Origin: Candidatus Rokuibacteriota bacterium
GTDB taxonomy: Bacteria; Methylomirabilota; Methylomirabilia; Rokubacteriales; CSP1-6
Direction of reading: 5' to 3'
NCBI GenBank assembly: GCA_016200085.1
Contig: JACQFL010000015.1
Coordinates: 1-42,330, forward strand
Length of the DNA: 42,330 nt
A program made the position numbers and the translations under genes. This document shows, piece by piece, positions 34,734 to 42,330 of this stretch (the first letter of the stretch is position 1; each line of letters starts with the position of its first letter). Below the pieces are notes generated by a model, which had not been told where the DNA came from, did no database searches, and saw only the letters and a program-made list of their open reading frames with translations.

Positions 34734-35543
34734 TCACCAGGCGGGCGGGCGGATGTCGGACTCGATCTGCATGCCTTCCGAGAGGGTGTTGAGCGTCGTG
34801 TAGTGATCGACGACCCCGAGCACCTCGAGGAGGTCGCTGTCGGTGTCGCCGGCCCGGCGGAGGATGGCGGCGTGGTACTCGATCATGTACCGTCCGCGGA
34901 CGGCCATGGCCACGCCGAGCGCGGTCCGTCGCTTGTCGCGGGCGGCGAGGACGCCGTCGGCCATCACCGCCATTTCCTTCCGCCACGTGGCCTCGAGGTA
35001 GTGCGGGTTGCGGGCGAGGATCCGCCAGAGTCGCGGAGCCTCCCGGCCGCCCAGGTTCGCCTCGGTCCAGGCGGCGATCTCGGCCAGGCGTTCGCACACC
35101 TCTGATGCCTCGGCGGCCGGGTCGAGCGGCGCCACCAGTGACGTCCCGCTCGCGAGTGATTCCAGGAGCAGGGCGGCGGCGGTGGTGGCCATCGCCCGCG
35201 CGTGCTCGGTGACGCCCATCAGCTCGGTCACCCCGGCCTCGTCCACCCCGAGCCGCATCACGGCGGCCACGTGGGAGTCGATTCAGTACGTGCAGGCGTT
35301 GGCGACGGAGACGGCGGTGGCCACCAGCTCCCGCTGGAGCGGGGTGAAGCGCCCGCGCTGCATCAGCGCACGCGAGCGGTTCCAGTTGGCCTCGAGCAGG
35401 GCCGGGGAGTGCGCCATGCAGCGCCAGATGTTGGAGACGCTGGTGGCGCCGAAGACCTTCGCCTCTCGGCGCAGGACGGCGTCGTAGATCTCCCGGGCGC
35501 GGCCGGCGGCCTCGTCGGGATCCGGCAGCCGGATCGTCGTCAT
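34734..35543 (-). CDS. AhpD/carboxymuconolactone-decarboxylase-like selenoprotein (in-frame TGA = Sec87)
   Basis: 270 codons read through one TGA (35285-35283), giving 269 residues with two CMD-like halves. The first half has PLQRELVATAVSVANACTY, then TGA, then IDSHVAAVMRLG. The family motif here is CxxC followed by xxxH (for example C-x-Y-C-I-x-x-H), so TGA replaces the second, peroxide-attacking cysteine, giving CxxU. Coding character and frame continue without a break on both sides of the TGA. A hairpin with a GU-containing apical loop starts eight bases after it. The second half (VAMAVRGRYMIEYHAAILRR) keeps the fold pattern but has lost both cysteines. Likely role: thiol/selenol peroxidase or disulfide reductase. 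It is the last gene of the liv operon, three bases after livF. No selABCD genes are in this window. Confidence 0.82.
35246..35275 (-). promoter_or_regulatory. Candidate bacterial SECIS element
   Basis: In the mRNA, bases 8-37 after the UGA fold into about 11 pairs with two single-base bulges. The upper stem GGCCGC/GCGGCU closes a six-base loop, CGUGAU (35262-35257). Loop distance (21 nt from UGA), stem length and a G in the first two loop positions fit the published bacterial SECIS model (stem-loop within ~16-37 nt, GU in the apical loop) recognised by SelB. Confidence 0.7.
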
Positions 35544-35546
35544 GGC

Positions 35547-36258
<712 letters not shown>

Positions 36259-36266
<8 letters not shown>

Positions 36267-37002
36267 CCGCGTGCTCCCGGCCCAGGTACGCCTCGATGAC
36301 CCGCGGATTGGCCTGGATCTCCGCGGGCGCGCCCTCGGCGATCTTCTCGCCGAAGTTGAGGACCGCGATGCGGTCCGCCACGCCCATCACCAGGTCCATG
36401 GTGTGCTCGATGAGGAAGATCGTCTTGCCGAGCTGGCAGAGCCGGCGGATGTCGTCCATGAGGCGGGTGAGCTCGGCGGGGCCCATCCCCGCCGCCGGCT
36501 CGTCGAGCAGGAGCAGCGCGGGGTCGCTGGCGAGCGCCCGCGCCATCTCCAGCCGCCGCTGCTCGCCGAAGTTGAGGTTCTCGACCAGCTCGTCGCGCCG
36601 GAGGCCGAGGCCCGTCAACTCCAGCAGCTCGTTCACGCGCGCGCGCTCGCCGCCCCGACCGTCGCGGCTGCGCGTGGCCACCCACACGTTGTGGAACACG
36701 CTCATGCGCGTGAAGAGCCGGACGTTCTGGAACGTCCGCCCGATGCCGCGCCGGGCGATCTCGTGCGTGCGCGCACCCGTGATGGACTCGCCCTGGAAGA
36801 GCACGGCGCCCGAGGTGGGCGCCAGCGTCCCCGTGACGACGTTGAACAGCGTGGTCTTCCCCGAGCCGTTGGGCCCGATCAGCGCGAAGACCGAGCCGCG
36901 CGGCACCTCCAGGCTCACCTCGTGCAGCGCGCGCAACCCGCCGAAATGGCGGGACAGGCGCTGGACCGAAAGAATGGCGGACGCCGGGGCGGGCACGCTC
37001 AC
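36259..37002 (-). CDS. livG: Branched-chain-type ABC transporter ATPase LivG
   Basis: 247 residues from the GTG at 37002 (GTGA overlap with livM). Walker A is IGPNGSGKTTLFNVVTG, the Q-loop IGRTFQNVRLF, the signature LNFGEQRRLEMARALA, Walker B LLLLDEPAAGMGP and the switch FLIEHTMDLVM, ending with the LivG-type IQANPRVIEAYLG. The long frame running upstream to 38100 is the shadow of livM. Confidence 0.95.
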
Positions 37003-37949
37003 GGTCTCACCATCGGCTCGGCCGGTACGCCGACGGCGCCCGGACCGGACGGGCGCGCGGCCCGGGGCTGGAACCACGTCTTGACCCGGAGCACGAGCGC
37101 CTCGTCCACGATCCCGCGCGGCCGGAAGATCATGGTGAGGATGATCAGCGCCCCGTAGACGAACTCGCGCAGCTCGTGGAGCGCCCGCAGCCCCTCGGTG
37201 AGGCCCACCAGCACCACCGCGCCCAGGATCGGCCCGACGAAGCTGCCGAGGCCACCCAGGAGCGGATAGGTCACGGCGGCGATGGCCAGCGGGAGCGCAA
37301 CCATGTCGTGGTCGATGTACGTCGAGTAGTGGACGAAGAGGCCGCCGCCGAGCCCGGCCACCGCCCCCGCCGCCGCGAAGGCGAGCACCTTGACCTGGGT
37401 CACGTTGATGCCGACCGTGGCCGCCGCCGTCTCGTCCTCCTCCACCGCCCGCACCTTGGCCCCGAGCTTGGACCGCTCGAGCAGGTAGTAGAGGACGATC
37501 ACCACCACGAGCGCGGCCAGGATGATTGCCAGGTATTGCGCGCCGGTGAAGCCGCGATCGAACACGTAGCGGACGTGCCGGAACCCCTCGGCCCCGTTCG
37601 GCCCCACCACGCGGTCGCCGATGGTCCGCGTGTAGCGCACGTTGAGAAAGGCCAGGCGCACGATCTCGCCGAAGCCGTAGGTCGCGATGGCGAGATAGAG
37701 GCCGCGCACCCGGAGCGCCGGGAAGCCGACGACGAAGCCCATCAGGCCAGCCACCACCGCGCCCAGCGCGAGCGCGGGCAGGAGCCCGATGCCCCACAGC
37801 GCCGTTGACATCCCGGCCAGGTAGGCGCCGATGGCGAAGAAGCCCTGCTGGCCGAACGACATCTGCCCGCTGATCGCCACCAGGTACACGCTGAGGCCGA
37901 GCAGCGTGTGGATGCCGATGATGGACGCGATGGCGATGTAGTAGTCCAC
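36999..37949 (-). CDS. livM: Branched-chain-type ABC transporter permease LivM
   Basis: 316 residues starting at a GTG (37949), with 8-10 membrane helices. The diagnostic early segment is YLVAISGQMSFGQQGFFAIG, followed by FPALRVRGLYLAIATYGFGE and the ATPase-contact loop VRAVEEDETAAATVGINVTQ. The C-terminus carries GALIILTMIFRPRGI. These features separate LivM from LivH. A 48-bp spacer precedes it. Confidence 0.94.
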   Translation of the reverse strand: MDYYIAIASIIGIHTLLGLSVYLVAISGQMSFGQQGFFAIGAYLAGMSTALWGIGLLPALALGAVVAGLMGFVVGFPALRVRGLYLAIATYGFGEIVRLAFLNVRYTRTIGDRVVGPNGAEGFRHVRYVFDRGFTGAQYLAIILAALVVVIVLYYLLERSKLGAKVRAVEEDETAAATVGINVTQVKVLAFAAAGAVAGLGGGLFVHYSTYIDHDMVALPLAIAAVTYPLLGGLGSFVGPILGAVVLVGLTEGLRALHELREFVYGALIILTMIFRPRGIVDEALVLRVKTWFQPRAARPSGPGAVGVPAEPMVRP

Positions 37950-37997
37950 GCTTATGGACTCGCCTCGCCTGCGGCTGCGGCTCGCACGTCCACGGGT

Positions 37998-38870
37998 TCA
38001 GGTCGTCCGGGCGCCCAGCAGCCCGCGCGGTCGGAAGACCAGGATGACGAACAGGATCAGGAAGGCCAGGATGTCGCGATAGCTCGCGCCCAGGAACCAC
38101 GTCGCCTGGAACTCCAGCACGCCCAGCACGAGACCGCCGACGATAGCGCCGGGCAGGCTCCCGAGGCCGCCCAGCACCATCACCACCAGGCCCTTGCCGG
38201 TGACGAACGCCGCGATGTCCGGCCGCGCCGAGCCGACGCTCACGGCGGCGAAGAATCCGATCACGCCGGCCAGCGCCGAGGTGAGCACAAAGGTCAGGAC
38301 GTTGACCCGCTGGACGCTCACGCCGAGGATCTGGGCGGCCTCCGGCCGCTCGGCCACCGCGCGCATGGCGCGGCCGAGGCGGGTCTTGTAGAGAAGCAGG
38401 AAGATCAGCGTGAAGCAGAGAACGCCGGCGACGAGGACGGCGAGGTAGTCAGGCCGGACCAGAAACCGCCCGAGCTCGAGAGACTCGTCGCCGAAGGGGC
38501 TCGGGTATTTCAGGCCGGCCGCGTCGGTGGCGTGCACGATGGCCTCGGTGATGGCGATGAGCATGCCGATGGTCGCCACGAGCGGCGCCAGCTCGTGCCC
38601 CTTCTTGATGAAGCGGAAGCAGCAGAACTCGACGAGGAGACCGATGAGGATCGCGGCCGCCAGGCCGGTCAGCACCATGAGCCAGAACGGCGCCCGGAAG
38701 AGATACAGCGGCACCAGGCTGACGTAGGCCGCCGCCATGATCGTGGCGCCATAGGCCATATTGAAGCGCCGCATCACCCCGAACAGGATGGTGAAGCCCC
38801 CCCCGATCAGCGCGTAGAGGGACCCGTACATCACCCCGTTGATGAACTGCTCGGCGGCATCGAAGAACAC
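37998..38870 (-). CDS. livH: Branched-chain-type ABC transporter permease LivH
   Basis: 290 residues from the GTG at 38870, chosen because GGAGG lies four bases before it and because LivH proteins begin near FINGVMYGSLYALIGGGFTI. Other marks are FGVMRRFNMAYGATIMAAAY, the cytoplasmic loop GRAMRAVAERPEAAQILGVS and GLGSLPGAIVGGLVLGVLE. The open frame to 38978 translates a hairpin region and is not used. Two strong hairpins separate livH from livK. Confidence 0.93.
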   Translation of the reverse strand: MFFDAAEQFINGVMYGSLYALIGGGFTILFGVMRRFNMAYGATIMAAAYVSLVPLYLFRAPFWLMVLTGLAAAILIGLLVEFCCFRFIKKGHELAPLVATIGMLIAITEAIVHATDAAGLKYPSPFGDESLELGRFLVRPDYLAVLVAGVLCFTLIFLLLYKTRLGRAMRAVAERPEAAQILGVSVQRVNVLTFVLTSALAGVIGFFAAVSVGSARPDIAAFVTGKGLVVMVLGGLGSLPGAIVGGLVLGVLEFQATWFLGASYRDILAFLILFVILVFRPRGLLGARTT

Positions 38871-38908
38871 GTGGCCTCCGCAATCACGGCGGCGGCGCCG
38901 ATCATCGA

Positions 38909-38937
38909 GGGGCGCCCCGGCTTCGCCGGGGCTCCCC
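38909..38937 (-). terminator. Hairpin 2 between livK and livH
   Basis: GGGG plus GCCCCGGC pairs with GCCGGGGC plus CCCC around a TTC loop, giving 12 pairs with one internal mismatch. It lies 39 bp upstream of the livH start. It is more likely an mRNA-stabilising or attenuating structure than a full stop, since livH is expected to be read from livK. Confidence 0.5.
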
Positions 38938-38949
38938 GAGCGTTGGGGG

Positions 38950-38978
38950 GTGGGGGGGCCATGTCGGGGCCCCCCCAC
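38950..38978 (-). terminator. Hairpin 1 just after livK
   Basis: An 11-bp perfect stem GTGGGGGGGCC/GGCCCCCCCAC with a 7-base loop lies four bases after the livK stop. Such structures after binding-protein genes often keep the upstream message more abundant than that of the permeases. Confidence 0.55.
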
Positions 38979-38982
38979 GTGG

Positions 38983-40224
38983 TCAGTTCTGCTTGAGGTG
39001 CGGCGGGGCCCAGAACACCGTCCACTTGGCGCTCTTGACCTGCACGAGCAGCATGTCCTTGTCCACGTCCCGCGGCTTCACGGGGTGGTCTTCGGGGTTC
39101 AGCGTGATCTTGCCGATCACCCCCTGGAAGGTTCCCACCTTGGCCAGGAGGTCCCGCACCTTGCGCCTATCTTGCAGCAGGGTGTCCTCGGTGTTCGTGA
39201 GACCGGCCTTCTCGATGAGCCCCTTGATCAGGTGCACGTTCTCGTAGGCCGGCACGCTGTGAATGTTGCTGTCCGCCTTGTACTTCTCCCACGACTTGTC
39301 GGCGATCTGCTTGGCCCGGGCGTTGATGGGCGCGAAGTTCGTGGGGCTGACCACACCCTCGGCCAGGTCGGGGCAATTGAGCAGCACCTCCGTGCCGGCC
39401 AGGCTGGTGATGCCGAAGATCAGCTTCGGCTTGACCCGCTGGCTCTTCATCTCCTTGAGCGACGGGCACATGCTGGTGGTGTGGGCCAGGGCGAAGTAGA
39501 CGTCGGCGTTGGCACGCCGGAGCTTGGTGACCTGGGCGCCCATCTCGGTGTCGAGCCACTTCCAGTCCACCACCTCCACCACCTGGTGGTAGCCGTGCTT
39601 CTTCAGGGCCGGCTCGAGCGCGCCCTTCCAGGTGGCGGCCGAGTGGGCGAAGTCCGACTCGTAGGAGACCATCACCGTCTTGAGCTCCGGGCGATTCTCC
39701 TTGAGGTACTTCACGATGAAGTCGTACATGGCCGGCTCGTCCGGGGTGTTACGGAAGACCCACGGCGAGAGCTTGGCGAGGCCGAACTTGGTGGCGGTGT
39801 CGGTGAAGAACAGGAGCTGCAGCCCCGTGTCACCGGCGTCGCCGAGCTTCTTCTGGAGCGTGCCGAACACCGGCTCCGCCACCGATGAGCACGTCGGCCC
39901 CAGCGAGAACAGCACCTTGTCCACGGTGGCCAGCCGGCGCACCGCCGCCAGGCCCTGCTCGGCGTTGCAGGCGTCGTCCTGCGGATGCATGGTCAGCTTG
40001 ACCTTCTTACCGCCGACGGTGACCCCGCCCGCCTCGTTGATCTCGTCGACGGCGAGGGTGCCGAGCCCCAGCGCCGCCTTGCCGAAGAACGCCGCGCCGC
40101 CGCTCAGCGCCCACATGCCGCCGATGCGCAGCGTGCCCTCGTTCTGGAACGCGACCGCCCATGCCGGCACGAGCAGCAGGGCGACGGCGAGGGCGATCAC
40201 CTGGAGTCCTGTCATTCGTCTCAT
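38983..40224 (-). CDS. livK: Substrate-binding protein of the liv-type ABC transporter
   Basis: 413 residues. The signal peptide (LQVIALAVALLLVPAWAVAF) is followed by the type I periplasmic-binding fold: GTLRIGGMWALSGGAAFFG, LAVDEINEAGGVTVGGKKVK, the hinge region SLGPTCSSVAEPVFGTLQ and ANADVYFALAHTTSM. Two AAAGGAG-spaced ATGs are possible (40224 or 40215); the first has better spacing. In related proteins the ligand may be amino acids, urea, short-chain amides or aromatic acids, and sequence alone does not decide. The extra cysteines (DDACNAEQG, GPTCSS, SMCPS, LNCPD) could form disulfides. It begins 15 bases after the 116-residue gene. Confidence 0.92.
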   Translation of the reverse strand: MRRMTGLQVIALAVALLLVPAWAVAFQNEGTLRIGGMWALSGGAAFFGKAALGLGTLAVDEINEAGGVTVGGKKVKLTMHPQDDACNAEQGLAAVRRLATVDKVLFSLGPTCSSVAEPVFGTLQKKLGDAGDTGLQLLFFTDTATKFGLAKLSPWVFRNTPDEPAMYDFIVKYLKENRPELKTVMVSYESDFAHSAATWKGALEPALKKHGYHQVVEVVDWKWLDTEMGAQVTKLRRANADVYFALAHTTSMCPSLKEMKSQRVKPKLIFGITSLAGTEVLLNCPDLAEGVVSPTNFAPINARAKQIADKSWEKYKADSNIHSVPAYENVHLIKGLIEKAGLTNTEDTLLQDRRKVRDLLAKVGTFQGVIGKITLNPEDHPVKPRDVDKDMLLVQVKSAKWTVFWAPPHLKQN

Positions 40225-40239
40225 CGGGGGCTCCTTTCT

Positions 40240-40590
40240 CTATCGGTGGCTGCCGAGCAGGAGGACCGACTTGACTTCGGAGGGCGCTCCCGCCCGCTCG
40301 AGGTACTTCACGCGCACCATTATTCCCGGCTGCAGCGCGCCGAGCCCGGCGCTGCTGCGGCACGCCATCACCTCCGTCTCCGCGTTCACCTCCAGCCGGC
40401 GGCGGGCGCCGCCCTTGGCATCGATCAGGACGAGAAGCTTCCGGACCGGCTCGATGGCCTCGACCCGGCCGACGAGCAGACGTTCCTCGTGCGCACCGCC
40501 CACCACCGGCCACGTCCCCAGGACGGCGGCGACGAGCAGCCCGGCCCGGAGGGCGCTCCGTGGACGCCGGCCGGCGGCCCGGCGGCTCAT
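40240..40590 (-). CDS. Small exported protein, paralogue of the next gene (unknown function)
   Basis: 116 residues. An Arg-rich start and a hydrophobic segment (ALRAGLLVAAVLGTWPVVGG) form a signal peptide. The mature part is all-beta in appearance: LLVGRVEAIEPVRKLLVLID, RRRLEVNAETEVMACRSS and LQPGIMVRVKYLE. This is an OB-fold-like pattern similar to DUF5666-type proteins, with a single mature cysteine. It lines up with the 123-residue neighbour (40587-40958) through its whole length, including the (V/M)xAC cysteine. The start overlaps that gene's stop (ATGA); livK follows 15 bases after its own stop. Confidence 0.65.
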   Translation of the reverse strand: MSRRAAGRRPRSALRAGLLVAAVLGTWPVVGGAHEERLLVGRVEAIEPVRKLLVLIDAKGGARRRLEVNAETEVMACRSSAGLGALQPGIMVRVKYLERAGAPSEVKSVLLLGSHR

Positions 40591-40958
40591 GGGCCCGGCT
40601 CGACGACGACGAGATTGACCACGCCCTCGGCGCCGATCACCTCGTAGAAGGCACTCACTACCATTCCCGCCTTCACCCGGTCAAGGCTCGCCCGCTCGTC
40701 CGCACAGGCGAAGACTTGAACGGTGGGGGCCGCCGTGAGCATCACCCGCGTCGTCTTGCCGCGGAACTCGCGCGCGACCACCAGGGTGCCGGCGGCGGCG
40801 TCGACCGCCACCACGCGGCCCTGGACCTGGCGCTGGGTGTCACCGTTGGCCTCGGCCGGAGCCGGACGACCGGTGGGCCCACTCGGCGCGCCGGCAACGA
40901 CCAGGGCGAGCCCCACGGCCACCGCCCCACCGACCACCGCGCGCGCCCGCCGCGTCAT
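40587..40958 (-). CDS. Small exported protein, paralogue of the previous gene (unknown function)
   Basis: 123 residues. A signal peptide (VVGGAVAVGLALVVAGAPSG) is followed by VQGRVVAVDAAAGTLVVARE, KTTRVMLTAAPTVQVFACAD, LDRVKAGMVVSAFYEVIGAE and VVNLVVVEPG. It has the same strand order and the same single cysteine as its neighbour. ATGA overlaps join it to the genes on both sides. A periplasmic beta-barrel-like domain is likely; no ligand can be proposed. Confidence 0.65.
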   Translation of the reverse strand: MTRRARAVVGGAVAVGLALVVAGAPSGPTGRPAPAEANGDTQRQVQGRVVAVDAAAGTLVVAREFRGKTTRVMLTAAPTVQVFACADERASLDRVKAGMVVSAFYEVIGAEGVVNLVVVEPGP

Positions 40959-41662
40959 CGCGCCGGCACCGCCTCGCCGATCACCCGCAGCAGGCGCCGT
41001 CGCTGCTGGTCGAAGACCTCGGGCGCCGCCGGGGCGCCCGTGTCCGGGTCGCCGAGGGCGCGGCCCAGGGCGTCGAGCGACGCGCGGGCGGTGGTGGCGG
41101 CGGCGGGATGGCGCATGTTCAGGTGCCCCTCGAGGTTCACCGTGTAGTAGCGGAGCACGAAGCCGAAGAGCCGGGTCGTCGTCGCGGGATCGTCCAGGTG
41201 CTGCCAGAGGGACTCCAGGAGCTCGCCGAGCAAGACGGCGTACATCGCCCGCAGCCCCGCCTTGACGCCGTCCCGATCGCGCGCGTCGAGCGCGGCCTCG
41301 ATTCGCGCCTCCAGTCCGACGCCGTGGTCGCGATCCAGTCGCGCCGCCTCCTCCTTGAGGCTGCCCGGCCATCGCTGCAGCTGGTAGTCGGCCTTGAACA
41401 CCATGCCGGGCTCGTTCGGGCGCACGAGCCACCGGCGGAACCCGCCCGGCTTGATCCGCACGCGCTCGGCGCCCTCCCAGACCCGCCGCGCCAGCTCGAA
41501 GCGCTCGCTGGGGTCGTCGAGGAGCAACTGCAGCAGCCGCGTGTCCCGTGTCATCTGGGTCTCGGGCGGCTCGTACATCTTGTGGAAGAGATGGGCACGC
41601 GCCTCGGGAGGCGCCCAGACGGCGAGGACGAGCGCGGCGGCCGCGAGCGCCCGGCCCGTCAC
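40955..41662 (-). CDS. Periplasmic alpha-helical protein of unknown function
   Basis: 235 residues from the GTG at 41662 (GTGA overlap with the membrane-protein gene). A signal peptide (LAAAALVLAVWAPPEARAHL) precedes a helix-rich domain without cysteines: MTRDTRLLQLLLDDPSERFE, VRIKPGGFRRWLVRPNEPGM, LRAMYAVLLGELLESLWQHL and LRYYTVNLEGHLNMRHPAAA. The family is not recognised. Its histidines (LFHKMY, EGHLNMRH) could bind metal or haem, but that is speculation. Translational coupling with the neighbouring membrane protein suggests they act together at the envelope. Confidence 0.6.
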   Translation of the reverse strand: MTGRALAAAALVLAVWAPPEARAHLFHKMYEPPETQMTRDTRLLQLLLDDPSERFELARRVWEGAERVRIKPGGFRRWLVRPNEPGMVFKADYQLQRWPGSLKEEAARLDRDHGVGLEARIEAALDARDRDGVKAGLRAMYAVLLGELLESLWQHLDDPATTTRLFGFVLRYYTVNLEGHLNMRHPAAATTARASLDALGRALGDPDTGAPAAPEVFDQQRRRLLRVIGEAVPAR

Positions 41663-42213
41663 GGGCGCTCCAGCCGCCGCCCGCGCAGGAGAGCGAGGAG
41701 GTAGCAGGCGAGCGTGCCCCAGATGGCCACGATCGTCGCGCCGCCGAACGGCACGAAGAACACCCATTCGACCGGTCCGCGCAGGCGCGCCACCCCCCAG
41801 GTGGGGATGAGCCAGCCGAGCACGAGCCACCCCGGGGGGTAGAGCGCCCCGAGCGAGGCCAGCACGCACAGCCCCTGCTTGAACCGCTCCGGGATGGGCA
41901 CGTTCACGATGGCCAGGGTGACCAGCAGGATGAGCATGCCGACGCCCAGGCCGTGCACGTGGAGCATGCGGAGGGCGTTATTCGACTGCTCGACGACCTC
42001 GGCGATGCGGGCCTCGTCGATGACCTCGGCCCCGGCGAAGCCGTGCACGTCGGGGCGCTTGACGATCTCGCGCCGGGCGGCGGCGTAGAGCGCGTCCTGG
42101 TAGCGCACGAGGAGGCCACCGGTGGAGGCGCCGATCGCGAACATGCAGAGGCTCGCGATCAGCGCGATCGTGGGCGGCCGCCGCAGGGTGTCGCTTGTAT
42201 GATGCCCACTCAT
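41659..42213 (-). CDS. Four-helix integral membrane protein of unknown function
   Basis: 184 residues. The ATG at 42213 follows GGGGAGA at a good distance; the frame is open further to 42294 but that part has no domain character. Helices: TIALIASLCMFAIGASTGGL, HGLGVGMLILLVTLAIVNV, LCVLASLGALYPPGWLVLGW and FVPFGGATIVAIWGTLACYL. Between the first two lies a soluble loop with NNALRMLHVHGLG, whose two histidines at a membrane edge recall haem- or metal-binding sites. The family is not recognised. It is the first gene of the apparent 10-gene unit; the remaining 42214-42330 shows no gene and no clear promoter hexamers. Confidence 0.62.
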   Translation of the reverse strand: MSGHHTSDTLRRPPTIALIASLCMFAIGASTGGLLVRYQDALYAAARREIVKRPDVHGFAGAEVIDEARIAEVVEQSNNALRMLHVHGLGVGMLILLVTLAIVNVPIPERFKQGLCVLASLGALYPPGWLVLGWLIPTWGVARLRGPVEWVFFVPFGGATIVAIWGTLACYLLALLRGRRLERP

Positions 42214-42330
42214 CGCAGTCTCCCCGTAGAGTGGGGGACGGACGGGATCCGGGAGAGGGTCGCCGTGGATCGCGTGAGGCCTCGTCCTCGACAATGAGAT
42301 TGGCGCCCTCGCCCGGTGCTCAGGACTCGG

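Noticed and set aside
34734..35270. Treating 35270-34734 and 35543-35283 as two separate genes or as a nonsense-mutated pseudogene.
   Set aside because: Same frame, coherent protein across the TGA, TGA exactly at the catalytic cysteine and a SECIS-like hairpin make one selenoprotein gene more likely.

Overview
The window is a high-GC (roughly 70%), gene-dense bacterial chromosome segment with very many ATGA/GTGA stop-start overlaps. The run leuS-lptE-holA next to rpsT and murJ, a class II (B12-dependent) ribonucleotide reductase, an F420-type luciferase-like oxidoreductase, a branched-chain-type ABC operon and a UGA-encoded selenoprotein together suggest an uncultivated soil or subsurface lineage such as Methylomirabilota/Rokubacteria. 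That placement is inference; no rRNA or tRNA gene was seen.

Positions 1-17962 are mostly minus strand. First come a partial CBS-domain gene, xerD and murJ, then plus-strand rpsT preceded by a tandem ~90-bp structured repeat. They are followed by a neutral-ceramidase-like secreted enzyme, holA, lptE, leuS, a small periplasmic protein, uvrC, uvrB, an HNH nuclease, a proline dehydrogenase, a Ppx/GppA phosphatase, a monohaem cytochrome c, an NCS2-like permease and a small unknown gene. The same structured repeat recurs at 18001-18218, in front of that small gene.

Positions 18226-32951 hold nrdJ, which is interrupted by a 409-residue intein directly in front of its catalytic cysteine. Divergent from it is a tolC-macA-macB-type efflux operon whose adaptor carries an inserted LTxxQ (Spy/CpxP-like) helical segment. 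After it come a TetR-like protein without a DNA-binding domain, a DUF4149-like membrane protein, an LLM oxidoreductase, a TPR lipoprotein-like gene, nth, nfo, an SRPBCC protein and an EamA transporter.

Positions 32952-34733 are a decaying, less GC-rich patch. It holds a HAF-type extracellular repeat gene with two frameshifts and a broken small hypothetical gene.

Positions 34734-42213 (minus) look like one long transcription unit. Four envelope-associated genes of unknown role, two of them tandem paralogues, lead into livK-livH-livM-livG-livF. The unit ends in an AhpD/carboxymuconolactone-decarboxylase-like gene with an in-frame TGA exactly where the second cysteine of the CxxC active site belongs. 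A hairpin with a GU-containing apical loop follows that TGA, so I read the gene as a selenoprotein. This, the intein and the structured repeat are the three most notable observations.
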